This document shows, piece by piece, positions 36,703 through 49,100 of a DNA stretch of 64,000 nt. The notes under the pieces were generated by a model, which was not told the origin of the DNA, did no database searches, and saw only the letters and a list, made by a program, of their open reading frames with translations. The translations under genes and the position numbers were made by a program. The DNA lies in NCBI GenBank assembly GCA_024811115.1, contig JAKOGH010000721.1, forward strand, positions 124,001-188,000, in the 5' to 3' direction. The DNA comes from Terana coerulea (lineage: Eukaryota > Basidiomycota > Agaricomycetes > Polyporales > Phanerochaetaceae). Position 1 is the stretch's first letter, and each line of letters begins with the position of its first letter.

Positions 36703-38859
36703 CTATGAGTGCGTTCCCCATCCATCATGTCCACTTAAGAAGCGACTTTGAAGAATCTTCTCAAAGGTAGGACGTGCGCCGACTTCGAGCTGCAAACATG
36801 CGCGCACCAGCTCGGCCGCGTCTCCCAGAGCACCACCGCCGTCGCTCTCTTTGCCTTCGTGCGCCTTGTCGTCCGCACAACGCTCATCCAACGCTATCGC
36901 CGCGTTCGAGAACGGAGAGTCCAGGCCTTCTTGAGCTTCGGCAGCTGTGGTGAACGGGCACTCGCCAACCAACATCACGTAGGCTACAACACCAAATGCC
37001 CAAACGTCCTGTTCCTTGCCTTGGTACCGTTCGCCTCGTAGAATTTCGGGACCCGCGTAATCGAGTCTGTGACAGAAAGCTGTGAGGACATTTCGACAAG
37101 AGGAGTGCAACATGTGCACTTACGTGCCGCTGAAGGTATCCCACCCGCCCCTCTTAACCAAGCCTGAGCTTCCGAAGTCAATCAACACACACTTCCCGGC
37201 GGGACCAAGAACAACATTCTCGTCCTTGATATCACGATGCACTATAACCATATAAATACACGATAGAAGCAAAGCTATTCCTTGCTCACCGATCCCCTTG
37301 CCATGCAGGAAGCCCAGAGCGTCTGCAATCTGTCCAAGATAGCTTCTGATCAAACTAGGGGGTAGACCATTGGGATAAGTCTCTACGAGATCGAATAGGT
37401 CGGATGGGGGTGCGGGCTCGCCAGGAATCGGCTCAGCAGTCGAGGATGGCAGTACGAGATAATAGTAGTGGTTATCCTCAAAGAAATCGAGTAAGGGGCA
37501 GATATTCGGATGACCATTGACGATTTTCCCTTCTACCCAGAAGTCATCGGGCTCAGGGCTCAAGCGCGAAGGATCCCATGGCCGCCGGGGCGGTAGGACG
37601 TATGTCGTATTGGAAATGGCGGACATGACATATATTTCAATGGGAATCGTGCCGAATTTAGGGTGTCTCTTCCAGCAGTCTGCGAGAATGCGAGATTTTA
37701 TGATTTGTTTGATAACGAGTGGCGGCTAGGAGGAACTCGTATGTGAGTATATGTATGCGTATAAGACGGCTGGTACGCACTCCTAGAGACCCATCCAAAT
37801 TCATTTCTCTCGCTCGTTTCACCAGCCCGTAAGCCCCTCTGCCTATCTCCGCCTCTATGACAAATTCAGAGATACTTCGTTCTGTTACGGAAGGTGTGTG
37901 GTCCACACCGGGCGTCGGAGGCCCCGTGCTGCTAGCTACACTCAAAAGCTCGCTGCGCTGTTGGCACGAACTAGCTTTTGAGGAGCCGTAGGAGGCGGAG
38001 ATGGCGGCTGGGAAGGAACAATAGAAACGCGTCCAGCTATGAGCGATACTCGCTGATGGGAAGAGCGGCGGCGTGAATGTGGGGCATGGGGACCGTGACC
38101 GAGGCGAGGCGAGGACGGAGCAACAGAGGAACGACCTAAGCTGAAGTAGCTGGCAGAACCGGCAGGAGAAAGCGGGCGTGGCGAGCCGCTCCTCGACTGC
38201 ACCGGAGAGCGCGAAAGCGGTCCATGGGCAAAAGTACCAGAAGCGTACGCAGCTGGCAAAGTAGCAACCCCTATCACAGGCGATGGCGCGTTCGAAGGGC
38301 CTCTTGAGCCGCCAGGAGAGGAAGACCAAGCAGAGCGTGTTTTGGCAAGTACACTGGGTTGTGCGTGACTTGGTCCCTGAGCGTTCGATACCTGTGTCTC
38401 GACGTGCAGGCGCGGCTCGGGTTCAGCCTCGTCTTGATGAGCCTTCCAGTTGAAACCACGTCCGATGGATGTAACACCCCAGCTGTTGCCGACGCTCGCT
38501 GCCCTGTACAACTTTCCAGGCTGTGGAGCGACCCATTCATCGTCATCGAAAGTAAGATCCACGGCGGTGGCAGCGGTGAGCATTGCTTTGAGATAGGAAG
38601 CACCGCCTCTGGCAAGAATAACGGCTTGGAGGTGGGGGTTCGGGGTAAGAGAGGATGGCGGAGCACTGCGAGAGCGGGACGCAGCCTGGGAGCGTAAAGT
38701 AGTGGATGTACCCCGGTGCAAGACCTGCTGCCTGCCTAGGCGCTCATTAGATCTCTCGCGGCCCTGACGGCATCCGCGGCGGGGCAACCACAAATAGCTG
38801 TCCTCGGGCTCCGAGTCAGACTGAGACTGCCACCCGTCGCCGTCGATGTCGACGGTCAT
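36703..38859 (-). CDS. PAS-kinase-like Ser/Thr protein kinase
   Basis: C-terminal protein kinase domain of PASK/PSK type: G-loop EIGRGAYGLVKRA, VIKQIIKSRILADCW (catalytic Lys), FGTIPIEIYVMSAI, GHPNICPLLDFFED, VHRDIKDENVVL (HRD), LIDFGSSGLVKRGGWDTFSGT (DFG), LDYAGPEILRG and DVWAFGVVAYVMLVGECPF. Introns interrupt DGSLG/PPLV, GKGI/VHRD and FSGT/LDYAG. The N-terminal ~300 residues are Ser/Pro/Arg-rich and show no PAS fold I can recognise. One missing base at A4 37944-37947 joins ANSAASF to LSVASSTGPPTPG. The true start may be further upstream (ATG about 39013) if another base is missing near 38860. PSK kinases link nutrient state to glycogen and translation; that role is inferred. Confidence 0.85.
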
Positions 38860-39553
38860 CGTCGCTGGAAGACAAGGATTGGGCTGCCAAGCCGAGCCCT
38901 ATTCGCGCTGTCCTAGCGATGGACGTTATCTGCTGAGAAGGACCGGGGCCCCACGCTGCCCTCGACTCGGGACGGCGCTTTCTCCTGCAGCGAATCGTGC
39001 TTTCGTGCGACATCGTGCCTGGGCACTAAATAAGTAGATCGTGTATACTTGGACTGGTTGGAGGTATCATGAAGCCTAGTTTGTTCTCAGATCTCAATGC
39101 CCTTCAGTACACTGTGCAGGATCCGCACGCTTCCTATGCTTGCTTCGAGTGCCATGCACCAAACTGGCAAGCCGCGGCATTCAATTCGGCGTCTCTCAAA
39201 GTTGGCGGCGTTGTGGCGGCGCCGCGGCTTTCGGCGCAGCCGGCGAGCTTCGGCACCTCTCCGGGGTCCAGGGATGAGCGTCTAACTAAAGCCGGGCAGC
39301 GCCAACCGCCGCCCTAGGAAGCCCCCATCGAACTCGCCGTCGCCGTCGACGTCCTCAAAACGTGAGTACGAGCCCCCTTATGGACCGTTGGAACTGCCTT
39401 GTCTCTGGGAGTCGAATGCTGTCGGTTTGATTTCATAAAGCCTATGGCGTTGGGATGGATTGGACTCGTCTGCCTTGGATACACCCGACGCTTTACTTGG
39501 GGTTTGCTGGCGTAAGGTCATCAGCTAACGATTCTGCGCGCACTATAGTCCGC
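38860..39553. promoter_or_regulatory. Divergent promoter region, kinase and RPL32
   Basis: About 690 bp. A Ser/Arg-rich minus-strand ORF (39013-38816) may be the kinase N-terminus. A GC-rich imperfect palindromic stretch around 39205-39245 (gcggcgccgcggctttcggc) stands out. No separate gene is supported. Confidence 0.35.
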
Positions 39554-40150
39554 CATGGCCAACCTCAAGATAGTCAAGAAACGCACCAAGGTCTTCAAGT
39601 CAGTTACCTCGGGATATGCACACACAATCTCCGTACTCATTCAGCATTGCTCAGGCGCCACCAGTCCGACCGCTACCACAGCGTGAAGGAGGCATGGCGG
39701 AAACCCAAGGGTATCGATAACAGGGTGCGAAGACGCTTCAAGGGTCAGACACCCATGCCCAAGGTGCGTTCTCAATTTCTACTTAGTGGCCGTGCCTCAT
39801 GCTTTCTGAATGATTTAGATTGGTTACGGAAGCAACAAGAAGGTGCGCTATATCTCCAGGGACACCTGACAATTTACTTACCGGACTCTTAAATAGACCC
39901 GTCACCTCCTCCCCAACGGCCTCAAGAAGTTGTTGGTGTCCAACGTCCGGGAGCTGGATCTTCTGTTAATGCACAACAAGAGCTTCGCGGCTGAGATCGC
40001 GCACAACGTCAGCAGCCGCAACCGCATCACTCTCCTTGAAAGGTGTGTATAATTTTGGGACATTGTGCCCGGAGCTAATGTTTTCATAGGGCAAAGGTTC
40101 TGGGCATCAAGGTGACGAACCCCGCCGCTCGTCTCCGGTCAGAGGAGTAA
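39554..40150 (+). CDS. RPL32: 60S ribosomal protein L32 (eL32)
   Basis: eL32 of the large ribosomal subunit. Five exons, starting [15 protein letters not shown], then [90 protein letters not shown]. The exon pattern, with very short internal exons (IGYGSNKK on its own exon), is typical for basidiomycete ribosomal-protein genes. All splice sites are GT-AG and the frame is intact. Stop TAA 40148-40150. Confidence 0.96.
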
Positions 40151-40527
40151 ACTCTACGGCTTTCTATTCTGTTCCACGCTCTGTTGTTCGTCTCCCATTT
40201 ACCATGTATTCATTCCATATGCCGAAGATAATGACCATGCGACCATGCCCCTGGCCACTCGGAAAACCCAGCGCGCAGTTCCACGACACACAGTCACAGC
40301 CTCGGCCATTGCTACCTCTGATCTCACCCGACAACCTCTGCATTTGTGCCTTTATTCAGTCGCAAATGCCAAGGCTTGAAGAAGGTCGGACGTATGCACT
40401 TTCTCTCACTGTTACTGTCGCAATATGTGAGCCCTGAATGCGGTCCGAAGCAGCCGTGAATTATCCCCTAAGATCTGAGCGCTTGAGCGCTGAACCTGGT
40501 TCATCATCTACTTCATCGTACACAACT

Positions 40528-41870
40528 ATGTCAGTGAGGCAAGTGCATGTACCGAGCTGATGTAGCGGTGGACAATATGCTTAGCATCTTGGCGCAGACG
40601 TGCGACCCATGCTGGCTCCTGGTATGCGCAAGATCGCAAGTCGACGTTCGCCGCATTCCTGACACACCCGCTAATGGACACACACAGGCCATAAACTCGA
40701 TGCCGAGCTGTCGAGAAACCTCTCCGCCGTTTCCTCGAGTGAGGAATTCGCACCTCCTGTGACTGGATGCAAGGCAATCATTGCACCGTGCGCAAACCTT
40801 CCGATGGGATTATATCCAATGTTCTGACCGAACACCACAAAGACATGCTGGATATTCTTACTCAGGAGCAGCAGCGGCGTGGGCTTACAAGAGCATTGAT
40901 ACCACAGGGATGTGCGTATGCAGACTTGTTTTATCAGATGCTTATGGAACTGTGTTACAGTAAGAGGGTGTTTATCCTAGGACCCTCTCATCACGTCTAT
41001 CTTGATGGCTGCGCGCTCTCTAATTGCAAGGAGTACGAGACACCTGTAGGCAACCTGCCTATTGACTTGGATAGTATGTTAGGTCAGTCATGATGCGAAT
41101 AGCCGGCTGATGGGTGTACAGCAATCACCGAGCTCAAGAAGACTGGGAAATTCGAAACGATGAACATTCAAACGGATGAGGACGAGCACAGCATAGAGAT
41201 GCACCTACCATATGTACGCAAAGTGTTCGAAGGGTGAGATGACGCTCTAGTCAACGCTGCGAACATGCGGCCTGACCTCTGAACGATAGATGTGAAATCA
41301 CAGTCGTACCAATACTCGTCGGGGCTATTGACAAGGAGAAAGAGGAAGTCTTCGGGCAAGTCCTGGCTCCTCACCTTGCTAGGGACGACACCGTATGTGT
41401 TGTGTCAAGTGATTTCTGTCACTGGTATGCAACCAAATCTATTAGCCTCCAGGAATATCGCTCATCATGTTAGGGGTTTACGATTTCAATACACGTACTA
41501 TTACCCTGAGCCGCCTCCGAGTTCAACACCCGCTATCCGTCTTGGTCGCTCAAACGCAGCCGCCTCTGATCTGTCGAAGCACCCTATCCACCAATCGATC
41601 CGAGCTCTCGACCATGAGGCCATGGAATTGTTGACTCTGCCACCAGCTACGGGACGGCTGGCGCATCACGACTTCGCCGACTACCTCAAGCGCACGAAGA
41701 ATACAATATGCGGTAGGCACCCGATTGGCGTGCTGTTAGGAGCTTTGGGAGTACTAGAGGAAGAGGGACGGGCTTCCAGCTTGAAATGGGTGAGATACAA
41801 GCAGAGTAGTGCTTGCGAGACTGTCCATGATTCAAGCGTCAGCTACGCGAGCGCATATGTGACGTTCTGA
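40528..41870 (+). CDS. MEMO1/Mho1 family protein
   Basis: Homologue of human MEMO1 and yeast Mho1 (fold related to class III dioxygenases). Landmarks: [128 protein letters not shown]. His/Cys residues of the metal/active-site pocket (HAG, SHH, EMH, FCHW) are present. The first two introns (40539-40597 and 40636-40687) both start with the GC donor gcaagt; the coding part of exon 1 is only 11 nt and exon 2 only 38 nt. Reading frame is otherwise intact. Confidence 0.92.
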
Positions 41871-41937
41871 GGACTCAGAGCAAGCAACTTAGATATTTCA
41901 AACTAGACCTTTCAGGAAATATGGATAAATTCAAGCT

Positions 41938-43119
41938 CTACATTCTGGCGGACGCGTCTGTAGACGGGAGTTGAAGCCCAACGGGCTCGTTAACCTCTTG
42001 CTCGGTACCAAGTTGACCAGAATCATTAACGACCTGCTCGAAAATTCAATTAATGCAATTGTATTCGCAGGTTGCTCACATACCTTGCCGTCCGCGATTA
42101 CGACATCTTCAAACCCCCAATCACGCAACGCCCCCTCCTTGAGAAAGCTGCCGTCTCCCAAGCGCACAGTCTCCCAACCATCCAATGGCCTGTCTCCCTC
42201 CTTCTTCCGGGAGAACTCGGTCAGCGTGCAACAGCCAATTCTCATCGGAGCCCCTCGATCCCCAACCAGTGCGCGGTTCAGCGCTATGATGGTCGCAGCA
42301 TGGCTGACCAACAATATGCGCTTATGTCTCCCTCCAAATCGACGCTCGAGCTCGGGTATGAGGGCTGCGAGGAGTCCCTCGGTGCGGTCATGCACCTCGT
42401 CGACATCCTCACCCTTGCGAGAAGGATACCATATCGAGCTCCAGCTGGGATCGATCTCGCTGAAGTAGCCCTTCAAGGAGGAGGCAGCAGCAGGCCGTGG
42501 GTGTAAGCCGGTACCTGGTTGGACCGGAGAGTACCATTCGGACAGTCCTACACACCCCAAAGGTTTCAGCAGCCGTATTCATTAACGTCAGCCTAATGGG
42601 ACCATCTGACCGGGCACTTACCGTGTTCAGCATAGACTGGCACTGCCAGTGCATTGGACACGGGCTTCGATGTCTGGAGACAGCGATCTGAATAGTTGAC
42701 TTGAGAACAGGTCGCACCAACACGACAGCTTATACTCACAGTACGGAGACGAAAGGATGGCCGTGGGGCGCTGTTCCTCTGGTAAAGAGAGAAAATGGTC
42801 CGCGAGTTCTTGGGCTTGGGTGTGCCCAAAGGCTGCCAATGGCGGATCTCGAGGGAGCCCTAAACACTATACAGTTGGAAAGATTCAAGTAGGCATATTG
42901 TGCGATATACCGACCAGTCTCAGATTTCCTGTGTGGTTCATCAATTGAGTGTTCTCGGAAGATCAACACCATAATGACATCCGAGACCTCACCAGTTCTG
43001 TGTGACCCAGTTCAAGCGAAACCCTGGCCACGAGAAGTCGTCGGTTCAGTACCGAGCGTTTGCTGTGTCGCAGCTTTACTTTACTTACCATGTCTCGCGA
43101 TGTAAATGGTCTCCAGCAT
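41938..43119 (-). CDS. Histidine-phosphatase (phosphoglycerate-mutase-like) family protein
   Basis: His-phosphatase superfamily protein of the fungal type that includes the TFIIIC tau55-like and ubiquitin-associated-phosphatase relatives. Motifs: ETIYIARHG/FRLNWVTQNW with the RHG phosphohistidine site split by intron 1, LPRDPPLAAFGHTQAQELADHF, AILSSPYYRCLQT (second Arg), GLSEWYSP, WYPSRKGEDVDEVHDRTEGLL, and KRILLVSHAATIIALNRAL (catalytic His). Seven or eight exons, one only 14 nt long (42915-42928). The last exon ends STDASARM. No frame breaks. Whether it acts as a phosphatase or only as a transcription-factor subunit cannot be told. Confidence 0.88.
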
Positions 43120-43240
43120 TGCATGTACACCTGAAGCGTCGAAGCTATAGTGAGCGTCCAGACTCCTTACCGCCCCTGGTGGTCGTATAGCAGCTGGTGC
43201 ATCTCGCTATGGATTCTTATACTCAAGCCTCTTATCTAAT

Positions 43241-43330
43241 CATTTATCTCCGGATTTCCATTTATCTCTGGATTTCTATTCATATCTGGATTCCCATTCA
43301 TCCCTGGACTTCCTTTCAGCTCTGGATTTC
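43241..43330 (+). repeat. Five tandem copies of an 18-bp repeat
   Basis: Units catttatctccggatttc / catttatctctggatttc / tattcatatctggattcc / cattcatccctggacttc / ctttcagctctggatttc follow one another without gaps. The core CTGGATTTC is kept in most. Lies in the gap upstream of the histidine-phosphatase gene and downstream of the STM1-like gene. Confidence 0.85.
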
Positions 43331-43769
43331 CATTATATGAGATGTGTCATAGTACTAGAGGCCAGGACGGCGAGGAGTCTGGGCCTTCCCCATTGATCAG
43401 GACCGGAGTTTACAGTAGTGTCTCCAGGTTTTGGTTGGTACATGTACAACTTACATCACATGCGCTCAACAGGCTGAAAAATACAGAGCGTCCATGTATC
43501 ATCATGTCATAGTCGTCATTTCTGGGCGTACACAAAGAACGCTGCTATAAAATAGAAGATCGAGCATGGAACATGAGAGCTGAAAAAAGGAGAGTAGACG
43601 ACAAGAAAACAGGAGAGACAAGGATGTGGGGAACAGATGCCAGAATGCGAAGAGATATGCAACAACACTTTCACGAGGGAGACAAGTACACGCGAATATT
43701 GGCACGATGATGACTGTAACCGTTTTGTTACAATCCCAACCTTCAGAACAGCTGGAAGTTGGGTGCGCC

Positions 43770-45105
43770 TTAAGCGAGAGAGGGAAGGCCGCTTGGTCAT
43801 CCACGTTGAACGCGGGGCCAGCATTGCTAGTGTTGTTGCCGCGGCCACGGCCGCCGCGACCACCGCGACCACCACGGGGAGGCCTATCGCCACGATCGCC
43901 ACCACGACCACCACGGCCACCGCCACGCTGGGGACGCTCGAAGCGGGCATCGATCTCGAGGAAGACTTTCTCTTCCTTCTTGGGGCGAGCGCGGGTCGCA
44001 TTGCTCTTGCCCTGGACAGCAGTGTAAGCGACTGTGATGACATTGGTCCAAGAAGTACACGAACCTTGCCAACAAAGTAGGCGTCCTCCTCGTCCTTCTT
44101 GTTGACAACCACAGCATCCTTCCAGATGGAGTCGTCACCCTCGTTAGCCTGACGAGCCTCAAGCTTGGGCACAACCTCAAGGTCCTTCTCCTTCTGTTGC
44201 TTGAGGTACTCCTCAAGGGTGAGAGTGTTGTCCTCTTCCTCCTCCTCACGGCGAGGGCGACGCTCAGCCTTCTCACCCTCGGCGGGGGCGGGAGCGGGAG
44301 CGTCGGCGCTCTCAACAGGTGCGGCCCACCCATCGGCAGATGCCTCAGCACCCCATCCGTCACCGGCTCCGGCTGGGTTAGTCGCCTCTGCCTGAGCATC
44401 GGTCTCGCCAGCGTTCTCCGCATTCAGCTCGGCGGTACCCTCATCGGCACCCCAGCCTTGGTTGACCTTCTTGTCAGAGTCGCTGTGGGACTTGATTAGA
44501 GATCGTAAGGGAACAAACCACTGCGAACGCACGTCTTGCCAGTGGCACTGTGCTTATCGAATGGCCGCCGACCACCACGACCGGCACCGCCAGCACCGCC
44601 GGCACCACCGCGACCCCTACCGCCCCGACCGCGGCCACGACCCTCTCCATCAACTGAGCGCGAATACACATTGAGTATAAAATTGTGCAACGGTGGAAGA
44701 GTACATACATCGCTTGCGAGGGGCCTCGGCACCCTCCTCAGCAGCTACCTCGCCGCCGTTCTGGCCTTCACGGGGACCAGACTTTCCGCCGCGCGGATAG
44801 TAGCGTCCACCGCGAGCAGCGGGTCCCCCACGGGTCTTCTGGGTGCCGCGAGCGGCAGGAGCCGAAGCAGCAGCGGGAGCAGCAGCAGGCTTCGCCGTAG
44901 CAGGAGCGGTTGGTTGCGAAGAACCATCCTCTAGAGTTATCGAGGGTAATAAAAGTGTTCAATAGGTAGTGTGTGGCCGGGGGTGCAGATGGTGTGTCGC
45001 AGGATGAGAAGGTGGTTCTGATGCTTTAGATTACGGCTTGAATGTAGACTGCACAGACATACAGACCTTCAAGGAGCGCAAGGGGTTTCTGCTGGCCACC
45101 GACAT
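43770..45105 (-). CDS. STM1/HABP4 (SERBP1) family ribosome- and mRNA-binding protein
   Basis: Arg/Gly-rich protein of the Stm1/SERBP1 family, which binds and preserves idle ribosomes. N-terminus MSVASRNPLALLEEDGSSQ, an Ala/Pro/Gly linker, a first RGG stretch, RRPFDKHSATGKT, then the HABP4 core (DSDKKVNQGWGADEG, NTLTLEEYLKQQ, DDSIWKDAVVVNKKDEEDAYFVGK). It ends with GKSNATRARPKKEEKVFLEID, a long RGG/RGR tract and FNVDDQAAFPSLA. Five exons. Two frame breaks, both a missing base: G4 at 45082-45085 in the first exon and GGG at 43782-43784 just before the stop, which then falls at 43770-43772. Confidence 0.88.
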
Positions 45106-46146
45106 TTTTGGCGGGGCCCTTTTGATAGACAATCCCTGTGGGTTGTGTGGGCTGTTGAGCAGACGGCGAGGAGCGCTGAATGGACGGCTTTTCCTGCGTT
45201 AGACACGGCGAGCGCGATTCGAGCGTGGATAGGACCCCGGCACTCTCCTGGCACCTTGGCGCAGCGGGGTCTCGGCCCAAGCCACTCGGAGACCCGCTGT
45301 ACAGTTTATGCCGCCTACCATAAATGTCAAAGCGCGGGCGCACCGACCTTTACAAACGCTTAAACACAGGTTCGTGCACGCTGCCCTACTCGACGTTGGC
45401 ATCATCGCTGACCACTTCTTCAGCCTTCAAAAGCATCTCGACGATGGCTCGCCCGCCCGTCAGCAGGACTGGTGTGGGCCGAGGACCTTGAGACCGTCAT
45501 AATGGGCTGGAGAAAGAGAGGGACCTCCAAACGATGAGACTTGGGTGCGGCGTGCTCGTGCTTTCGGGATGGGACACCAGTCTTAACAGTTGGCTCTTCG
45601 CGGCTACTGTGTGAGTTACGTCGCAATGTCTCGTTGTACATTTCTTACCGTTGCCAATAAATGTTATAACACTCCCTTGAAGCTGCCTTCCAAGCTTGGC
45701 TCATAGAGGTCATGGAGAGTGTGTACACCGTTGCTCAATATTTCCCACCCTACTGCGCACGCTGTCGTGGCACTTGATTGAAGGGTGGGCTGCGATCGGG
45801 TGCTCCCTGTGGCCAGTGTTTGGTCGCAAAGTAGCTGCGCGGCGGGGCCATTCATTAATATTGGCTATCTCATGACTCCCTCTTGAATGCATCCTCATAC
45901 TCTTATTCTCTTACTTGCAGCCTAAATCAATGATCCCGCACATGGTTTACAGGAGGTATACGGGCGGTGGATGGGAGGGTTTTCAGGTGTCTGGAACAGT
46001 GAATACGAGCGTGTTCGATTCGACAGCGCCCTTTCTTCGGACATAACTTTGCCTGGGACTCTCACCACCTTCGTCGTGGGTGACAGAGCAGAGAGCATCC
46101 CCACCTCTTGAACCCGCCCTGACCTTGCCTCTCCTACTTACCTGCA
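45106..46146. other. 1-kb intergenic region between STM1-like gene and SPP1
   Basis: Divergent promoters of the two flanking genes must lie here. No ORF with convincing coding character, RNA gene or repeat was found. Confidence 0.45.
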
Positions 46147-49100
46147 ATGGCTTCTCGTCGTCTCGCTATCTCATCTCTCCTCTGTGCTGACGACTCAGAC
46201 GCCGCCGCCGCCGCCGGGCCTTCTGGTAGCCACCCACCTCCTGAACACTTGAAACCTACGACACCCGTCAGACACAATGACCGTGACTCGACTGTATCAC
46301 CACCCAGATCGCCAGTAACGAATGCTACAGCAAGTCCTACGCGCGGAGTGACACCGACATCCGTTCAAGCTGACTTGCATTCCGCACTGCGGTCGCCTCC
46401 AGGCCCTTACGCTGACTCAAGTCAGCTATCCCCACCTAGTCATGTAGTTAAGAGGAGGAGTTTCAAGGAGTTTGTCTTCGACAATTACACGAGTCCGTCC
46501 ACCAGCGTTACTGGACCCTCGGCGAACAGTGCTGCCGTCGACCACCTAGGCTATCATCCCCGAAGGCTACCAGACAACCCTGACCACCTCCCTTTTTCAC
46601 CTCCATCCAGCCCCTACAGTGAAGCTCAGGACACTCAGACCCATCACCGCCAGGCGACTTCGTACTCGGAACCGTCCTATAGCTCTCCGCAAGCAAGACC
46701 CGCCACAGACGATAGCCACGTTTACGTCCTGCCTTCGCAATATTCAGTACCCGCGGACAAGGCATCGTCACATTCTCCAGTCGTATCATACGCGTCATCT
46801 CACCGAATATCGCCAGTTATCACAGCGCAGAGTCTGCATCCTTCCGCGTCTCAACTACCATCACCCTCCAGTCCCTCAACTTCCCCGCTTCAAGCTTCAG
46901 AATCATCCCCGCCTCCCTCGGCACCCAGCCCAACCATTTCTCCAGCATCGACATCTGCATCCCGTCCAACGCTTCCAACCGCATCGCGTCGATCTCCTAT
47001 CACGTCGCGCCATAACATTTCCTCCCTCCTAACCCACTCGCCTCCGTCCTCTCGCATCTCCGCTGCGTCTTTGCCTCACATACTGAACTCTCCTACCTTG
47101 GTACCCAAGACGTCGCCCTCCGAAACCAATAGAAGTGATTCAGCTCCTTACGGCAGATCTGGCATGGAGGGGTTAGAGGCCTTAGTGCTGGCTGCAACTC
47201 AGGAGCGAAGAAGACTCGACGAAGCAGCATCGGAAGATTTACAGACTGAAACGTCTCCTCGTGGTACCGTTTGGCCCAGGAGTCCGCTTGTGGGACGGTC
47301 AGAAGGTGCAATACGCTTGAGTCCGAGTACGGAGCGTAGCATTGTTGTTACTACGGTGAGTGTTTCCCCGATGCCTATTACATTAACGGCACGTAATCTT
47401 AAACAACATGACCCGCAGGTACATACCTCGTCCCCAGTGCACCCCGCTCAGAGCTTACCGCTACCTCCAACCTCTCCGGCATCCGTACCTCGGCCTCGGC
47501 CTCCGGTAGTCCTCAGTGAGGACGGTGGCTCTGTAGGCCCGCCTGCGAAACGTCGTCGTAGCTCTCCACCATCTGTATCTACCGTACGTCCTCCGTCTCA
47601 ACAAGCAATCTTGTCGCCCCCGCCCAGTGCCTCTGTGATAAATGACCTGTGTGCAGGCACACCTGTCAAATCGGAAGAAGCTGCGATCATCCATTCTGAG
47701 CATGAAAGCGTCTTGTCATCTGAGGACCTCTCCGCGTTATCCAAGGTACAACAAGTGGGACCTACCGCGTCTGTGTCAGAATCAGCCTTCGTCATACCGA
47801 AGGCCGTCGATGAACCACAGGTCGCCGATTTGCAGACAGGCGTGAAGGAAATTGCTGCCACGGAGGTCGACTCAGCAGTTCATTCGCAAGGCATTCCTGC
47901 GGTCGAAGCTGCAATCGAATCTGTACCTGAGCGGAAGCCGGTCGCCGTAGACGCAAATCCACCCGTGAAGAAGAAGCGCACTGACGACAAGTCCAGCTCG
48001 AAAGTCAAATCGAAACCGCGCGATAAGGAGAAGCCTCCCAGGACAACTGAGCTTAGCAGCTCGGGTATATCGTTGACTAAACGTAACCTCCCGGACCAGT
48101 CTTCCCGTGTAAAAACTAAAGTGGAGAAGGCAGACGACACAGACGACTGGTTCCTGGAGCAGTTTGGCGAGACGGATATGCACAATTCGTCCACGTCTTC
48201 GTCAAGTGGGCCTCATCAGGCTGCCTTCCCGCCCTCGTCTTCCTCGCCGAGCAGACGGGACGTCTCTGAAGATGCGTCTCACCGAAAGAAGCCCCCGTCT
48301 TCGACCTCTGATCGCTCGCGCACAACCCTATACAAGAAGACTCTGGGTCGTAGTCGGAGCCCCACACCTCTAGCAATGCTTGAGGCAGAGCTGGATGACG
48401 TACCTTCCATTCGCACCCCTCGCTCTCCTCAGAGACCTGGCAGTCATGCTTCGAAGGCTACTTATACCCATGCTCGTCCCAAACATACGTCTTCCGCTGA
48501 TGATCTGGATATGGAGCTAGAGCGTGTGCTAGACGATGAACCGGAGCCTGCTACCAAGCCAAAGCCCAAGGCAGAACCATGCGTCGAAGATGCAATGGAT
48601 CTGGATGTCGAAGATGAGTTACTGGCGTTACTAGATGACGAGGGCGAGATGAAGCGTAAACCACATCACCACTCACATTCATCCAAACCCGACTTAGGCA
48701 ACAACAAACGAGACGACGCCTCTCCCTCAAGGGCCACCACAACAGCTCCAACACATGGTCCTAGCGCCCTACTTGCCGAACAACGGGGCCGGCCCAAGCT
48801 CGCGTCGAAGCCCAAACACATCGAAAGCAGCGACTTGGAGACGTTGGACGCATCGTTGATGCCACCACCAGGGACCAGTAGGAGTGTCAGCCGGGCACGG
48901 GAAGGCCCGGTCGTCAGCAAAGGCAAGGAGAGAGACGCAACAGAGGCCACCAACGCTGTACCAACTCCCACATTAGGGACGCCGTCAAGCACTCGGCCGG
49001 GGACACCAACTTCTATGAACAGCACAGCTAAGGGCAGGACATTAACTGCGACTAAGGTAAGCCCTTCTCACGTACAGTACTGCTATATGGGTTGATTGAT

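Noticed and set aside
43241..43330. CRISPR-like array
   Set aside because: Units are contiguous without spacers and the host is a eukaryote; it is a minisatellite.
43626..44080. Plus-strand Arg/Pro- and Thr-rich ORFs
   Set aside because: They are antisense readings of the RGG tract of the STM1-like gene.
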